A DNA stretch of 64,000 nucleotides, from positions 3,284,827-3,348,826 of the forward strand of contig CP137682.1 in NCBI GenBank assembly GCA_037976565.1, given 5' to 3'. The translations under genes were made by a program, and so were the position numbers. Every line of letters starts with the position of its first letter. Position 1 is the stretch's first letter. The notes beneath the pieces are model-generated. The model saw only the letters and a program-made list of their open reading frames with translations. It did no database searches and was not told the origin of the DNA. Shown piece by piece: positions 22,795 to 34,040 of the stretch. This DNA is from Mesocentrotus franciscanus (taxonomy: Eukaryota > Echinodermata > Echinoidea > Camarodonta > Strongylocentrotidae).

Positions 22795-24541
22795 CGAGCG
22801 AAGCTTAAACGTTTCATTAAGACGATTCGTTGTACCGTTCTCGACTCTTAATCCTTGTCTGAATTCAGTTTTTCCCCTCCTGCGCGAAGCGCGGAAGCTT
22901 TGACGTTTATTAAATTATTATAGAAAGAAGACGATTTGTTGTACCGTTCTCGACCCTTAACCCTAATTATCTGAATTCAGTCCCCCCGCGCGAAACAAGG
23001 AAGCTTTGACGGTTCCTTAAATTATGAGAGAAAGCAGACGATCCGTTGTATTAATCTCGATTCTTAATCCTTATCTGAATTCAGTTTTTTCCCCTCCCGC
23101 GCGAAGCGCGGAAGCTTTGACGTTTTATTGAATTATTATAGAAAGAAGACGATTCGTTGTACCGTTCGCGACTTTTAACCCTAATTGTCTGAATTCAGTT
23201 TTCCCCCCTCCCGCGCGAAGCGCCGAAGCTTTGGCGTTTCATTAAATTATTATAGAAAGAAGACGATTTGTTATACCGTTCTCGACTCTTAACCCTAATT
23301 ATCTGAATTTAGTTCCCCCGCGCGAAGCGCGGAAGCTTTGACGGTTCCTTAAATTATGAGAGAAAGCAGACGATCCGTTGTATTAATCTCGATTCTAAAT
23401 CCTTATCTGAATTCAGTTCTTTCCCCTCCCGCGCGAAGCGCGGAAGCTTTGACGTTTTATTGAATTATCATAGAAAGAAGACGATTCGTTGTATCGTTTG
23501 CTACTCTTAACCCCAAACTGTCTGAACTCAGCTTTTCCCCTCCGCGCGAAGCGCGGAAGCTTTGACGTTTCATTGAATTATTATAGAAAGAAGACGATTC
23601 GTTTTACCGTTCTCGACTCTTAATCCTTGTCTGAATTCAGTTTCTCCCCTCCCGCGCGAAGCGCGGAAGCTTTGATGTTTTGTTGAATTATTATAGAAAG
23701 AAGACGATTCGTTTTACCGTTCTCGACTCTTAATCCTTGTCTGAATTCAGTTTCTCCCCTCCCGCGCGAAGCGCGGAAGCTTTGACGGTTCCTTAAATTA
23801 TGAGAGAAAGCAGACGATCCGTTGTATTAATCTCGATTCTAAATCCTTATCTGAATTCAGTTTTTTTCCCCTCCCGCGCGAAGCGCGGAAGCTTTGACGT
23901 TTTATTGAATTATCATAGAAAGAAGACGATTCGTTGTATCGTTTGCTACTCTTAACCCCAAACTGTCTGAATTCAGCTTTTCCCCCTCCCGCGCGAAGCG
24001 CCGAAGCTTTGACGTTTCCTTAAATTATTAGAGAAAGAAGACGATTCGTTTTACCGTTCTCGACTGTTAATTTTTTTCTGAATTCAGTTTCCCCCTCCCG
24101 CGCGAAGCGCGGAAGCTTTGACGTTTTATTGAATTATTATAGAAAGAAGACGATTCGTTGTACCGTTCGCGACTTTTAACCCTAATTGTCTGAATTCAGT
24201 TTTCCCCCCTCCCGCGCGGAGCGCCGAAGCTTTGGCGTTTCATTAAATTATCATAGAAAGAAGACGATTTGTTATACCGTTCTCGACTCTTAACCCTAAT
24301 TATCTGAATTCAGTTTCCCCCCTTCCGCGCGAAGCGCGGAAGTTTTGACGTTTCATTGAATTATTAGAGAAAGAAGACGATTCGTTTTACTGTTCTCGAT
24401 TCTTAATCCTTATCTGAATTCAGTTTCCCCCTCCCGCGCGAAGCGCGGAAGCTTTGACGTTTTATTGAATTATTATAGAAAGAAGACGATTCGTTGTACC
24501 GTTCGCGACTTTTAACCCCAATTGTCTGAATTCAGTTTCCT
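22795..24541. repeat. About 110-bp satellite, 15-16 units
   Basis: Each unit has a GCGCGAAGCGCG hairpin-like core, GGAAGCTTTGACG, a GAAAGAAGACGATTCGTT block and TCTGAATTCAG. Unit starts are spaced about 103-116 bp. Subtypes recur in blocks: the pair near 23330-23540 matches 23785-23990, and 23110-23310 matches 24120-24300, so the array grew by duplication of several units at once. The first unit (about 22795-22885) is degenerate. Confidence 0.85.
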
Positions 24542-24828
24542 CGAAAATTTTAATTCAGCTGATATCATAGGAAAGTGAAACTTTGAGAACATACAAGTAT
24601 TATAGTTGTAGTCTCTCTCGAAGTCGTCACAGCGGATAAAAAGTCACAGTTCGTAAGGAAAAAAAAATTGTCGGCCGACCGACATTATAAATCTCACCGA
24701 CTTCAAACTTCTGCATTGATATAGTACACGAGGATCGAGCAAGAATACCGACACAGCTGACCCGACACAGCAACATATTTATGCGTGTCTTTCTTGCTCC
24801 CTCGACGAGACGATTTCACCAACAACCC

Positions 24829-25112
24829 CTCTTTCTTATACTCCCACCCTCCTCTCTCAGACTCTTATCTCCCCCTCTCTCTTCTCTCTTTCATCCCCCG
24901 TTTCTTTTCTTCTTTTTTTCCTTTTCTCCTTTTCTTTCTTTTCTTTCTTTTCCTTTCTTTCCTCTCCTCCTTCTTTTTCTTTTTTCTCTTTCTTTCTTTT
25001 CTCCTCTTTCCTTTCTTTCCTTTCTTTTTCTTTCTTTCCTTTCTTTTCCTTTTCTTTTTTTCTTTCTTTCCCTTTCCCTCTCTTTTTTTTCCTCCCCCTT
25101 TTCTCTTTTTCC
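24829..25112 (+). repeat. Homopyrimidine tract, about 280 bp
   Basis: Almost only C and T on the plus strand, made of irregular CTTT, CCTTTT and TCTC blocks. It can form triplex (H-DNA). The long open frames across it are low-complexity and not coding. It ends 57 bp inside the right end of the hAT-like element. Confidence 0.85.
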
Positions 25113-25177
25113 CGACGGCAGTGCAATTTTACCGACAATATCCTGACAGGTGGGGGGGTGTCGCCCCTGGTGGCAGT

Positions 25178-26085
25178 TTCACATCGGCGAGGACAAGCCA
25201 GGACGGGTGTGAACCACTAGACCCTGCAGTGACTGGTCAAAGGATGTCGGGAGTTCCGTATCGTCAATCGACCTCAGTGCTGTCACGGTGTCATGGTTTT
25301 CTGTTAGGGTATTGTATAAACCTATAGAAAAGGCCACTTGGTGGGGGTATGAGAGGAGTTCCCCTTTTCTTTTAATGAAATTTTGATAATTGAAAGCAAA
25401 GACTTGCAGTCAGAAGACAAAGGGGAAGAGACTTAATACTAAGAAATTCAGCCATTTACATGTTTCAGGAAACACTTTCTAGATCCCTGTAAATAACACA
25501 AGTCAATAGGACTTGCAAAGTAGCTGGATAATGGCTTGACGGTATAAATAATTACGTCATAGTACCAAGCGTATCATTTTCAAAGAAAGATGCAGGGGTT
25601 AAACAAAAAAAGCGTAGAAATAATGTATTTTGTTTTACACCATCTTTTTCGTTCTCCTTTAAAATATACTTCTTCTTTCTTTTCTTTTTGTCTTAAAAAC
25701 GTTTTTGGAAGGGAAGGGCAGCAGCCCCCAACCCCACAGCCCCAAGTCTGGGACTGATATTTATTTGGGGAATTCGGTGTGACCTGCCCACTGAACCTAA
25801 AAAGGTTGTCTGTTTTCAACATAATTATGAGACACTATCGTTACGGGACGAGACCAACATCCCGCGAGACCTTGGGCTCACTACCGAATTGCCGCAGGGA
25901 GAGAGAGAGAGAGAGATAGATAAAGAGAGGGGGGTTGGGGGGTTGGGCGGGGGATAATAACATCCGGCCCCTCGCCAAACTTAGAAGACTTTGCATGTTA
26001 TTGTGTACCAAATTCGCATCAGAGCGACCCCTCCCCCCTTTAATAAAATATATACCTTATTTACGTTTTCTAATTTGGAACTGTG
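25178..26085 (+). other. Intron, part, with G-quadruplex motif
   Basis: No exon is recognised. A GA repeat at about 25900-25928 runs into a strong quadruplex motif at 25929-25953. Confidence 0.45.
25929..25953 (+). other. G-quadruplex-forming motif
   Basis: Four G runs (6, 6, 3 and 5) are separated by loops of two, two and one bases. Such short loops predict a very stable quadruplex. It directly follows a (GA)n stretch, so a triplex is also possible beside it. Confidence 0.7.
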
Positions 26086-26848
26086 CACTATGTTCCCGGC
26101 GGCCACGGCAGCCCCGTTTTCCCGAAACGTAGTGCGCCGTGGGATTTTGGCCATTTTTTCTCTGTATTTAAGTTTTGGTAGGTCTTGCCAAGTTTTCTCA
26201 AGGTCTATCACGGTATCCGTGACGGGCCGTGGGAGGTAAAGTGGCTGCTGTCCCGGAGGCTCCAAGACGCATTACGGTTCAGCCTGCGGTCTACTACGGA
26301 TGCCAGTACGTTCCCTCCCGGCCCGTTACGTTCTGATGGGGTCCCTCACGTTTCTCACGTTCTGATCAAGGTCTGACACGTTTTCCACGTTCTGTCAAGG
26401 CTTTCTTCGGATGAAATGTGGACGCCGGGCAGCTTTGGAGCACGTTTGTGCCTACGGTATAAAAAGAAGGCCTCTAAAGCAATAACATTCATTGTATCTT
26501 GAGACCGCGCGCGCCGTGTCAGACCGTAGTAGAACGCAACGCGCCGTAGCGCGCCGAGCCCGTAAACCGTCCCACTGCGGACCGACTCCAAGTTTTGTTA
26601 CGGCCTATTACGGACTGTCACGTTTCCTTGCGTTCACCCCATTTTACTACGGCTTTATACTAGGTTTCTCATCCGCACCGTGACTGCCGTGGCAATTTTT
26701 GTTGACAGTTTACAAATCTGGCCCGGCATCCACGGCAATCACGGCCTGTCACGTTTGCTCATTCCGTCCCCTTGCGTTGTCTCACGTCCATCCCGTTTTG
26801 TCAACGGTGGCCTGAAACGTAATTGCCGTGGCCGCCGGAAACATAGTG
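26086..26848. mobile_element. GC-rich inverted-repeat element with repeated CACGTT motifs
   Basis: Positions 26086-26110 and 26824-26848 are inverted repeats with one mismatch in 25. The 763-bp interior is much richer in G+C and CpG than its surroundings and is studded with CACGTT/ACGTTCTG motifs. It has no transposase-like frame. No certain target duplication was found. It is probably a MITE or foldback element of an unrecognised family. Confidence 0.6.
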
Positions 26849-27578
26849 TAAACGTAGCATTAGGACACTGTTTGCCACAAAGGTAGTTAATCAAAGTCTG
26901 ACCTCAATATTCACACCTTCTCTCCTCGATCATGGCGATATTCAGCGTTAATTTACCAAGTAGATAATTATAACGATTTCGGAGGAATGCACCTCTCCGC
27001 CTAAACATGCTTTACATGTACAGGGGGCAACAGCGCCGAGCCCCCTTCCAAACCAGTTCGCCAGTGTCTACAAGAAACCCATCATTCGAGTAGAATTGCA
27101 TATTAAGTAGCCTCTTCGCACTAGCGTATGTAGATGTAAAGAGAGCGAGGGGGCAGTCCCCCTTCTTCCACCGACAATTTCTAACCGAGAAAATTAATCG
27201 CTTTTTCTGTTTAGTTCGGAATTGTTAAAGGTAGTCAAATTATTATTTTTTGAATATTTTTTCACAAATTTTCTGGTGATTTTAAAGCCAAACTTCAAAA
27301 ATAAAGAGAAGGGGCAACTGGATTCACATCTCTTGTAATATATAAAGCCCAATAGATAAAGTGGGACGCCGTTCTTATGTTAGACTGGAAAGTCGGCCTT
27401 TAATTATGATCATGATTTAACATAATTATCCATTATTTACAGCTGTACTAGGGTTATTACAATGTTGTCTTGCAATATTGAACACGTTGACCTAGTAATA
27501 TCATATCGAAATCATATAACTGTAACTGTCAAATTAACAAGGGAGGAAGGTAAAACAGTATCGCCCGCCGTTCTATAG
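26849..27578 (+). other. Intron, part
   Basis: No exon seen. GGGGG/CCCCC clusters near 27025-27050 and 27150-27165 resemble pieces of the dimeric repeat that follows. Confidence 0.35.
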
Positions 27579-28145
27579 CTTCACGGGGCGCAGCCCCTGG
27601 ACCCCGCCAATTAGTGACCTGCCAGTGTCACAAATAAGGTATCAAAATATGCTCATCTGACCATAATTAAATGCATAAAATCCCTGAACTTCCGGGGGCT
27701 CAGCCCCCTGGACCCCACCAGGGGACCTGGGACAGGCCCCTGAATGTTCATCTGACCATAATTAAATGCATAAAACCCCTGAGCTTCATGGGGCTCAGCC
27801 CCCTAGACCCCCCGCCAATTAGTGACCTGCCAGTGTCACAAATAAGGTATCAAAATATGCTCATCTGACCGTAATTAAATGCATAAAAACCCTGAACTTC
27901 CGGGGGCTCCGCCCCCTGGACCCCACCAGGGGCCCGTCTGAATGTTCATCTGACCATAATTAAATGCATAAAACCCCTGAGCTTCATGGGGCTCAGCCCC
28001 CTGGACCCAACGCCAATTAGTGACCTGGCAGTGTCACAAATAAGGTATCTAAATACGCTTATCTGACAATATTAAATGCCTAAAACCTCTAAGCTTCCGG
28101 GGGCTCCGTCCCTTGACCCCTGCTTGGGTTAACCCTGGACCCCAC
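27579..28145 (+). repeat. Dimeric tandem repeat (A/B units of about 110 and 90 bp)
   Basis: Units start at 27579 (A), 27689 (B), 27784 (A), 27897 (B), 27982 (A) and 28093 (B, partial). All share GGGGCTCAGCCCCTGGACCC and CATAATTAAATGCATAAAA. A units contain AATTAGTGACCTGCCAGTGT and B units CCACCAGGGG. The order A-B-A-B-A-B shows that an AB dimer was amplified. Confidence 0.8.
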
Positions 28146-28422
28146 GCCAATTTACGCTCCACTCGATTCGCTCGCTACGCTCTACCTGATCGTTAATACT
28201 CCAATTTGAAATACGTTCCGCGGGGCCTGCATGTAACATATAAGAGTGGTGGTGATGCAGATGCCCCAAAAAGTTTTTGCCCATCACGCCACTGCCCCTA
28301 AAAGGTGAGCCCCCTGGAATGTCCCCCCCCCCTAATCCCAAACTGCTTCCGGCGCGCCTGCATATGACATATTGTAACTATCACATTCTCACCCTATCTT
28401 TCTTTCTTAGCTCTTACCAGAC

Positions 28423-28425
<3 letters not shown>
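28146..28425 (+). other. Intron, part, small direct repeat
   Basis: Two related segments near 28213 and 28346 (TTCCG, then GCCTGCAT, then ACATAT) suggest a degenerate duplication; nothing else is recognised. Confidence 0.35.
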
Positions 28426-28455
<30 letters not shown>

Positions 28456-28531
28456 GTGTCTCTCTCTGTGTCTCTCTCTTTGTCTCTGTCTCTCTCTGTC
28501 TCTCTCTCTCTCACTCTCTCTTTCTCTCTCG
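28426..28531 (+). repeat. (TC)n-type microsatellite
   Basis: A TC/TCTG microsatellite of about 105 bp. The open frames through it are low-complexity. Confidence 0.85.
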
Positions 28532-29584
28532 GTCATTGTCAATCTCCCCCATATTGCTTTATTTTTTTAAAAGTAGGAACTATTAATGATCATACATCAG
28601 TTGGCTCTATTTTGCATATGTCATATGACAATAGAACAGTTTGGAATGATTATCAATTATCAATAAATTCCCCTCATCTTTTGTTATATTTCATTGTCTC
28701 GCACAATTTTCTCTTCTGTTATCCTAGATTTAATCAATATTTGTTCATATCATTGAGTTGTTATACTTGAATGAAAGAACACACTTTTTTATCTTTCTAT
28801 TTGAAAAAAGTAAAAGAAATATTCAAGTAGCATGCAATAAGTAACCTTTTCATTGAAGGAAATTGATTTATACGATTTACTCTCTTTTCCCTATTCACCA
28901 TGTCATTCTTCTACAAAATATTCGATTTACTCAATCTGTGTGTTTCTTTCAATCTAGCTAAAAGAAAGCCCATCATAGTCTTAGTATATATATCGATGAC
29001 ATATCATCATGATGTTACAGTACTGAACATAAGTCATACTTCAATTAAAGATGTTGATATCAATATTCACTTTATTCTGTCACATCACCAGATAAGAAGC
29101 TAACGCACTACCTGTCGGATCTAAAAGCATGTTTAAAAGCACTCATTCTATAAATAGTATTTCGCATGTTTTTATAAATCATTTATTGTCATGAGTCAGA
29201 ATCACACTCATATCAATATGATGGTCTGACCATGTTGACAACAAGAAGCATGAATCATGTAAAAAGACTAGACTTTAGTGTGTAAAAGATATATATTCAT
29301 ATAAAAGTGTGTTTTAAAGATCGAATCCCATGAATAGTAGCTCGCATTTTTATTTCTAGAAACTAATTACATTTTGTCAACACTCTCAAACAAATTATTT
29401 ATAAATTATGTTCATTGTATTTTTCCTTTTCTCTCCTCCCTTTCTTTTCTCTTTCTCTTGCTTTAAAGGTCTAAGTATAGGTTAATGATGTTACATTCAT
29501 GACAATGAAAAATATTTAAATCAAACATGTCGTCTATTCGTTATATTACTATTCACTCTATTCAACCGGTCCTGTCATCACCAG
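28532..29584 (+). other. Degenerate copies of the LRR exon unit
   Basis: At 29086-29126 an acceptor and exon start (ATCACCAG then ATAAGAAGCTAACGCACTAC) match the beginning of the LRR exons downstream, but the rest of the exon is missing. The sequence passes directly into the matching intron segment (AAAAGCA...ATAGTATTTCGCAT). A second partial intron copy lies at about 29275-29365. These are older, decayed units at the edge of the array. Confidence 0.6.
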
Positions 29585-29749
29585 ATTGAGAAGCTAGAGC
29601 ACTGGAACGCAGATCTGGGTTCTCATGCATCCTCTCATTACGCGAGAGGTCTCTGCTCCATGCCAAATCTTCAAACACTGTATCTGTACGATATGAGGCT
29701 GAGTGATGAGTTCTATTCAACGATGGCCACTGAGGCATCAAGATCAAAG
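29585..29749 (+). CDS. NLR gene, tandem LRR exon copy 1
   Basis: The exon lies between acceptor CATCACCAG and donor AAG/GTATAC, is 165 bp long and starts and ends in phase 0. It encodes 55 residues beginning IEKLEHWNADLGSHASSHYA, with the repeat core MPNLQTLYLYDMRLSDEF and then YSTMATEASRSK. The LxxLxL core is the exposed strand of a leucine-rich repeat; two repeats per exon would fit the length. Compared with the other copies, differences fall at the start of the exon and in the core strand. Confidence 0.75.
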
Positions 29750-30401
29750 GTATACCCTAACACGATTTGTATTGGAAATGATTTGTTAAATATTTTTGCA
29801 TTCTTCAAACCCAACTTTTGGGGTAACTGTTTTTACACACTTTTTAAAAGAAATCATTTCTGTTCGTTAGTTACGAGCACTCTCATATCAACATGATAAA
29901 TAGTTTGGCAATGCGGACAAGGAAACAAGTCATCTGAATAGATTGAAATTTGATGTCATACTGATATAGATTCATATAAAAGCGTGTTTTAAAAGCACGT
30001 ATCCTACACATAGTATTTAGCATTCTACATTTATAAATTATTTTAATTTTGTCAATAGTCGCAAGAAATCAATGTTATATGTGCATTGTAAATACGCAGA
30101 TATAACATTTGTATTCTGCTTGGACAGACACGATCTCTTTTTTTCCAACCATCTATAATTGATAGCATTTGTTAGTCTTTCTTCATCTCCTCTTTCTTTG
30201 CCCTTACCACACCCATTTCCCTTTGATTTTTTCTCTCTGTGTGTCTGTCCTAGTCTCTCTCCCTTCTCTTTCCTTTGCTTTAAAAGGCTAAGTAGAGGTT
30301 AATGATGTTACATTCATGACAATGAAAAATATTTAAATCAAACATGTCGTCTATTCGTTATATTACTATTCACTCTATTCAACCGGTCCTGTCATCACCA
30401 G

Positions 30402-30566
30402 ATTAAGAAGCTAGAGCACAGGAAGGCAGATCTGGGTTCTCATGCATCCTCTCATTACGCGAGAGGTCTCTGCTCCATGCCAAATCTTCAAACACTGTAT
30501 CTGTACGATATGAAGCTGAGTGATGAGTTCTATTCAACGATGGCCACTGAGGCATCAAGATCAAAG
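30402..30566 (+). CDS. NLR gene, tandem LRR exon copy 2
   Basis: Same boundaries and phase as copy 1, 817 bp downstream. It differs from copy 1 at four positions, all changing the amino acid: Glu2 to Lys, Trp7 to Arg, Asn8 to Lys, and Arg to Lys in the core (YDMKL). Confidence 0.75.
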
Positions 30567-31166
30567 GTATACCCTAACACGATTTGTATTGGAAATGATT
30601 TGTTAAATATTTTTGCATTCTTCAAACCCAACTTTTGGGGTAACTGTTTTTACACACTTTTTAAAAGAAATCATTTATGTTCGTTAGTTACGAGCACTCT
30701 CATATCAACATGATAAATAGTTTGGCAATGCGGACAAGGAAACAAGTCATCTGAATAGATTGAAATTTGATGTCATACTGATATAGATTCATGTAAAAGC
30801 GTGTTTTAAAAGCACGTATCCTACACATAGTATTTAGCATTCTATATTTATAAATTATCTTAATTTTGTCAATAGTCGCAAGAAATTAAATTTACATTGT
30901 AAATAATACGGATATAAGACTTCTAATTCTGCTTGAACAGACACGATCTCTTTCCTAACTATCTATAATAATATTAATCACACTTGTTTGTCGTTCTTTT
31001 CTCTTACCACATGCGTTACCCTCGGGTTTTTCTCTCTATATATCTATTTCGGTCTCTCATCATGTCTCTGTCTCTGTCCCGGTCTCTCTCTCTCTCTCTC
31101 TCTCAAACATGTCGTCTATTCTTTATATTACTATTCACTCTATTCAACCGGTCCTGTCATCACCAG

Positions 31167-31331
31167 ATTGAGGAGCTAAAGCACTGGAACGCAGATCTGG
31201 GTTCTCATGCATCCTCTCATTACGCGAGAGGTCTCTGCTCCATGCCAAATCTTCGATCACTGAATCTGGACGGTGTGAAGCTGAGTGATGAGTTCTATTC
31301 AACGATGGCCACTGAGGCATCAGGATCAAAG
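31167..31331 (+). CDS. NLR gene, tandem LRR exon copy 3
   Basis: The core reads LRSLNLDGVKL instead of LQTLYLYDMRL. There are ten nucleotide differences from copy 1 and all ten change the residue. A (TC)n tract at about 31079-31105 lies just upstream in this unit. Confidence 0.75.
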
Positions 31332-31929
31332 GTATACCCTAACACGATTTGTATTGGAAATGATTTGTTAAATATTTTTGCATTCTTCAAACCCAACTTT
31401 TGGGGTAACTGTTTTTACACACTTTTAAAAGAAATCATTTATGTTCGTTAGTTACGAGCACTCTCATATCAACATGATAAATAGTTTGGCAATGCGGACA
31501 AGGAAACAAGTCATCTGAATAGATTGAAATTTGATGTCATACTGATATAGATTCATATGAAAGCGTGTTTTAAAAGCACGTATCCTACACATAGTATTTA
31601 GCATTCTATATTTATAAATTATCTTAATTTTGTCAATAGTCGCAAGAAATTAAATTTACATTGTAAATAATACGGATATAAGACTTCTAATTCTGCTTGA
31701 ACAGACACGATCTCTCTTTCCTAACTATCTATAATAATATTAATCACACTTGTTTGTCGTTCTTTTCTCTTACCACATGCGTTACCCTCGGGTTTTCTCT
31801 CTATATATCTATTTCGGTCTCTCATCATGTCTCTGTCTCTGTCCCGGTCTCTCTCTCTCTCTCTCTCAAACATGTCGTCTATTCTTTATATTACTATTCA
31901 CTCTATTCAACCGGTCCTGTCATCACCAG

Positions 31930-32094
31930 ATTGAGGAGCTAAAGCACTGGAACGCAGATCTGGGTTCTCATGCATCCTCTCATTACGCGAGAGGTCTCTG
32001 CTCCATGCCAAATCTTCGATCACTGAATCTGGACGGTGTGAAGCTGAGTGATGAGTTCTATTCAACGATGGCCACTGAGGCATCAGGATCAAAG
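31930..32094 (+). CDS. NLR gene, tandem LRR exon copy 4
   Basis: The 165-bp exon is identical to copy 3, 763 bp downstream, so this pair is the product of a very recent duplication or of gene conversion. The introns differ only by small indels and the length of the TC run. Confidence 0.75.
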
Positions 32095-32764
32095 GTATAC
32101 CCTAACACGATTTGTATTGGAAATGATTTGTTAAATATTTTGCATTCTTCAAACCCAACTTTTGGGGTAACTGTTTTTACACACTTTTTAAAAGAAATCA
32201 TTTATTTTCGTTAGTTACGAGTACTCTCATATCAATATTATAAATAGTTTGGATATGCTGACTAGGAAACAAATCATCTGAATAGAGCAAACTTTGGTGT
32301 CATAATGATATAGATTCATATAAAAGCGTGTTTTAAAAGCACGTATCCTACACATAGTATTTAGCATTCTATATTTATAAATTATCTGAATTTTGTCAAT
32401 AGTCGCAAGAAATTAATTTTACATTGTAAATAATGCGGATATAACACTTCTAATTCTGCTTGAACAGACACGATCTCTCTTTCCTAACTATCTATAATTA
32501 ATCACACTTGTTTGTCGTTCTTTTCTCTTACCACATGCGTTACCCTCGGGTTTTTCTCTCTATATATCTATTTCGGTCTCTCATCATGTCTCTGTCTCTG
32601 TCCCGGTCTCTCTCTCTCTCTCTCTATTCTCTTTCCGTTGCTTTAAAAGGCTAAGTAGAGGTTAATGATGTTACATTAATCACAATAGAAAACATTTAAA
32701 CTATACATGTCGTCTATACTTGATAATATTATTAACTCTATTCAACCTGTCCTGTCATCACCAG

Positions 32765-32929
32765 ATTGAGAAGCTATCGCACGAGACGGCAGATCTGGGT
32801 TCTCATGCATCCTCTCATTACGCGAGAGGTCTCTGCACCATGCCAAATCTTCGAACACTGTATCTGGACGGTGTGAAGCTGAGTGATGAGTTCTATTCAA
32901 CGATGGCCACTGAGGCATCAAGATCAAAG
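32765..32929 (+). CDS. NLR gene, tandem LRR exon copy 5
   Basis: It begins IEKLSHETADLGSHASS and its core is LRTLYLDGVKL. It differs from copy 1 by 12 nucleotides in nine codons, all changing the residue. The unit is longer (835 bp from copy 4) because the intron keeps an extra segment with CTATTCTCTTTCCG. Confidence 0.75.
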
Positions 32930-33594
32930 GTATACCCTAACACGATTTGTATTGGAAATGATTTGTTAAATATTTTGCATTCTTCAAACCCAACTTTTGG
33001 GGTAACTGTTTTTACACACTTTTTAAAAGAAATCATTTATTTTCGTTAGTTACGAGTACTCTCATATCAATATTATAAATAGTTTGGATATGCTGACTAG
33101 GAAACAAATCATCTGAATAGAGCAAACTTTGGTGTCATAATGATATAGATTCATATAAAAGCGTGTTTTAAAAGCACGTATCCTACACATAGTATTTAGC
33201 ATTCTATATTGATAAATTATCTGAATTTTGTCAATAGTCGCAAGAAATTAATTTTACATTGTAAATAATGCGGATATAACACTTCTAATTCTGCTTGAAC
33301 AGACACGATCTCTCTTTCCTAACTATCTATAATTAATCACACTTGTTTGTCGTTCTTTTCTCTTACCACATGCGTTACCCTCGGGTTTTCTCTCTATATA
33401 TCTATTTCGGTCTCTCATCATGTCTCTGTCTCTGTCCCGGTCTCTCTCTCTCTCTATTCTCTTTCCGTTGCTTTAAAAGGCTAAGTAGAGGTTAATGATG
33501 TTACATTAATCACAATAGAAAACATTTAAACTATACATGTCGTCTATACTTGATAATACTATTCACTCTATTCATCCTGTCCTGTCATCACCAG

Positions 33595-33759
33595 ATTGAG
33601 AAGCTATGGCACGAGACGGCAGATCTGGGTTCTCATGCATCCTCTCATTACGCGAGAGGTCTCTGCACCATGCCAAATCTTCGAACACTGTATCTGGACG
33701 GTGTGAAGCTGAGTGATGAGTTCTATTCAACGATGGCCACTGAGGCATCAAGATCAAAG
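33595..33759 (+). CDS. NLR gene, tandem LRR exon copy 6
   Basis: It differs from copy 5 only by TCG to TGG (Ser5 to Trp). This is the last intact copy; a further unit downstream (about 34070-34330) has lost its exon. Confidence 0.75.
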
Positions 33760-34040
33760 GTATACCCTAACACGATTTGTATTGGAAATGATTTGTTAAA
33801 TATTTTTGCATTCTTCAAACCCAACTTTTGGGGTAACTGTTTTTACACACTTTTAAAAGAAATCATTTATTTTCGTTAGTTACGATTACTCTCATATCAA
33901 TATTATAAATAGTTTGGATATGCTGACTAGGAAACAAATCATCTGAATAGAGCAAACTTTGGTGTCATAATGATATAGATTCATATAAAAGCGTGTTTTA
34001 AAAGCACGTATCCTACACATAGTATTTAGCATTCTATATT

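Larger units (their letters stand above)
22321..25169. mobile_element. hAT-like non-autonomous element with 8-bp target duplication
   Basis: The left end is CAGGGGCGTCGC and the right end GTGTCGCCCCTG, an inverted pair. Both ends are flanked by GTGGCAGT (22313-22320 and 25170-25177), a perfect 8-bp duplication as made by hAT transposases. ACCGACAA motifs occur just inside both ends. The 2.85-kb interior has no transposase. It consists mainly of a 110-bp tandem satellite and a homopyrimidine tract, with a CAGGCGCGTAGCTAGGAT segment near 22684 that could be a nested element. Confidence 0.75.
29400..34040 (+). repeat. Tandem array of LRR exon plus intron units
   Basis: Six units of 763-835 bp, each with an acceptor, a 165-bp exon, a donor and about 600 bp of intron. 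Introns of neighbouring units are nearly identical. Each intron of the later units carries a TC microsatellite of varying length (about 31079, 31848, 32604, 33438). Copies fall into pairs 1/2, 3/4 and 5/6 by exon sequence. Confidence 0.9.

Noticed and set aside
22795..24541. CRISPR-like array
   Set aside because: Repeats are about 110 bp, continuous and without unique spacers, in a eukaryotic transposon.
24781..25327. Ser/Phe/Leu-rich frames over the pyrimidine tract
   Set aside because: Low-complexity translation of a CT-only tract within a transposon.
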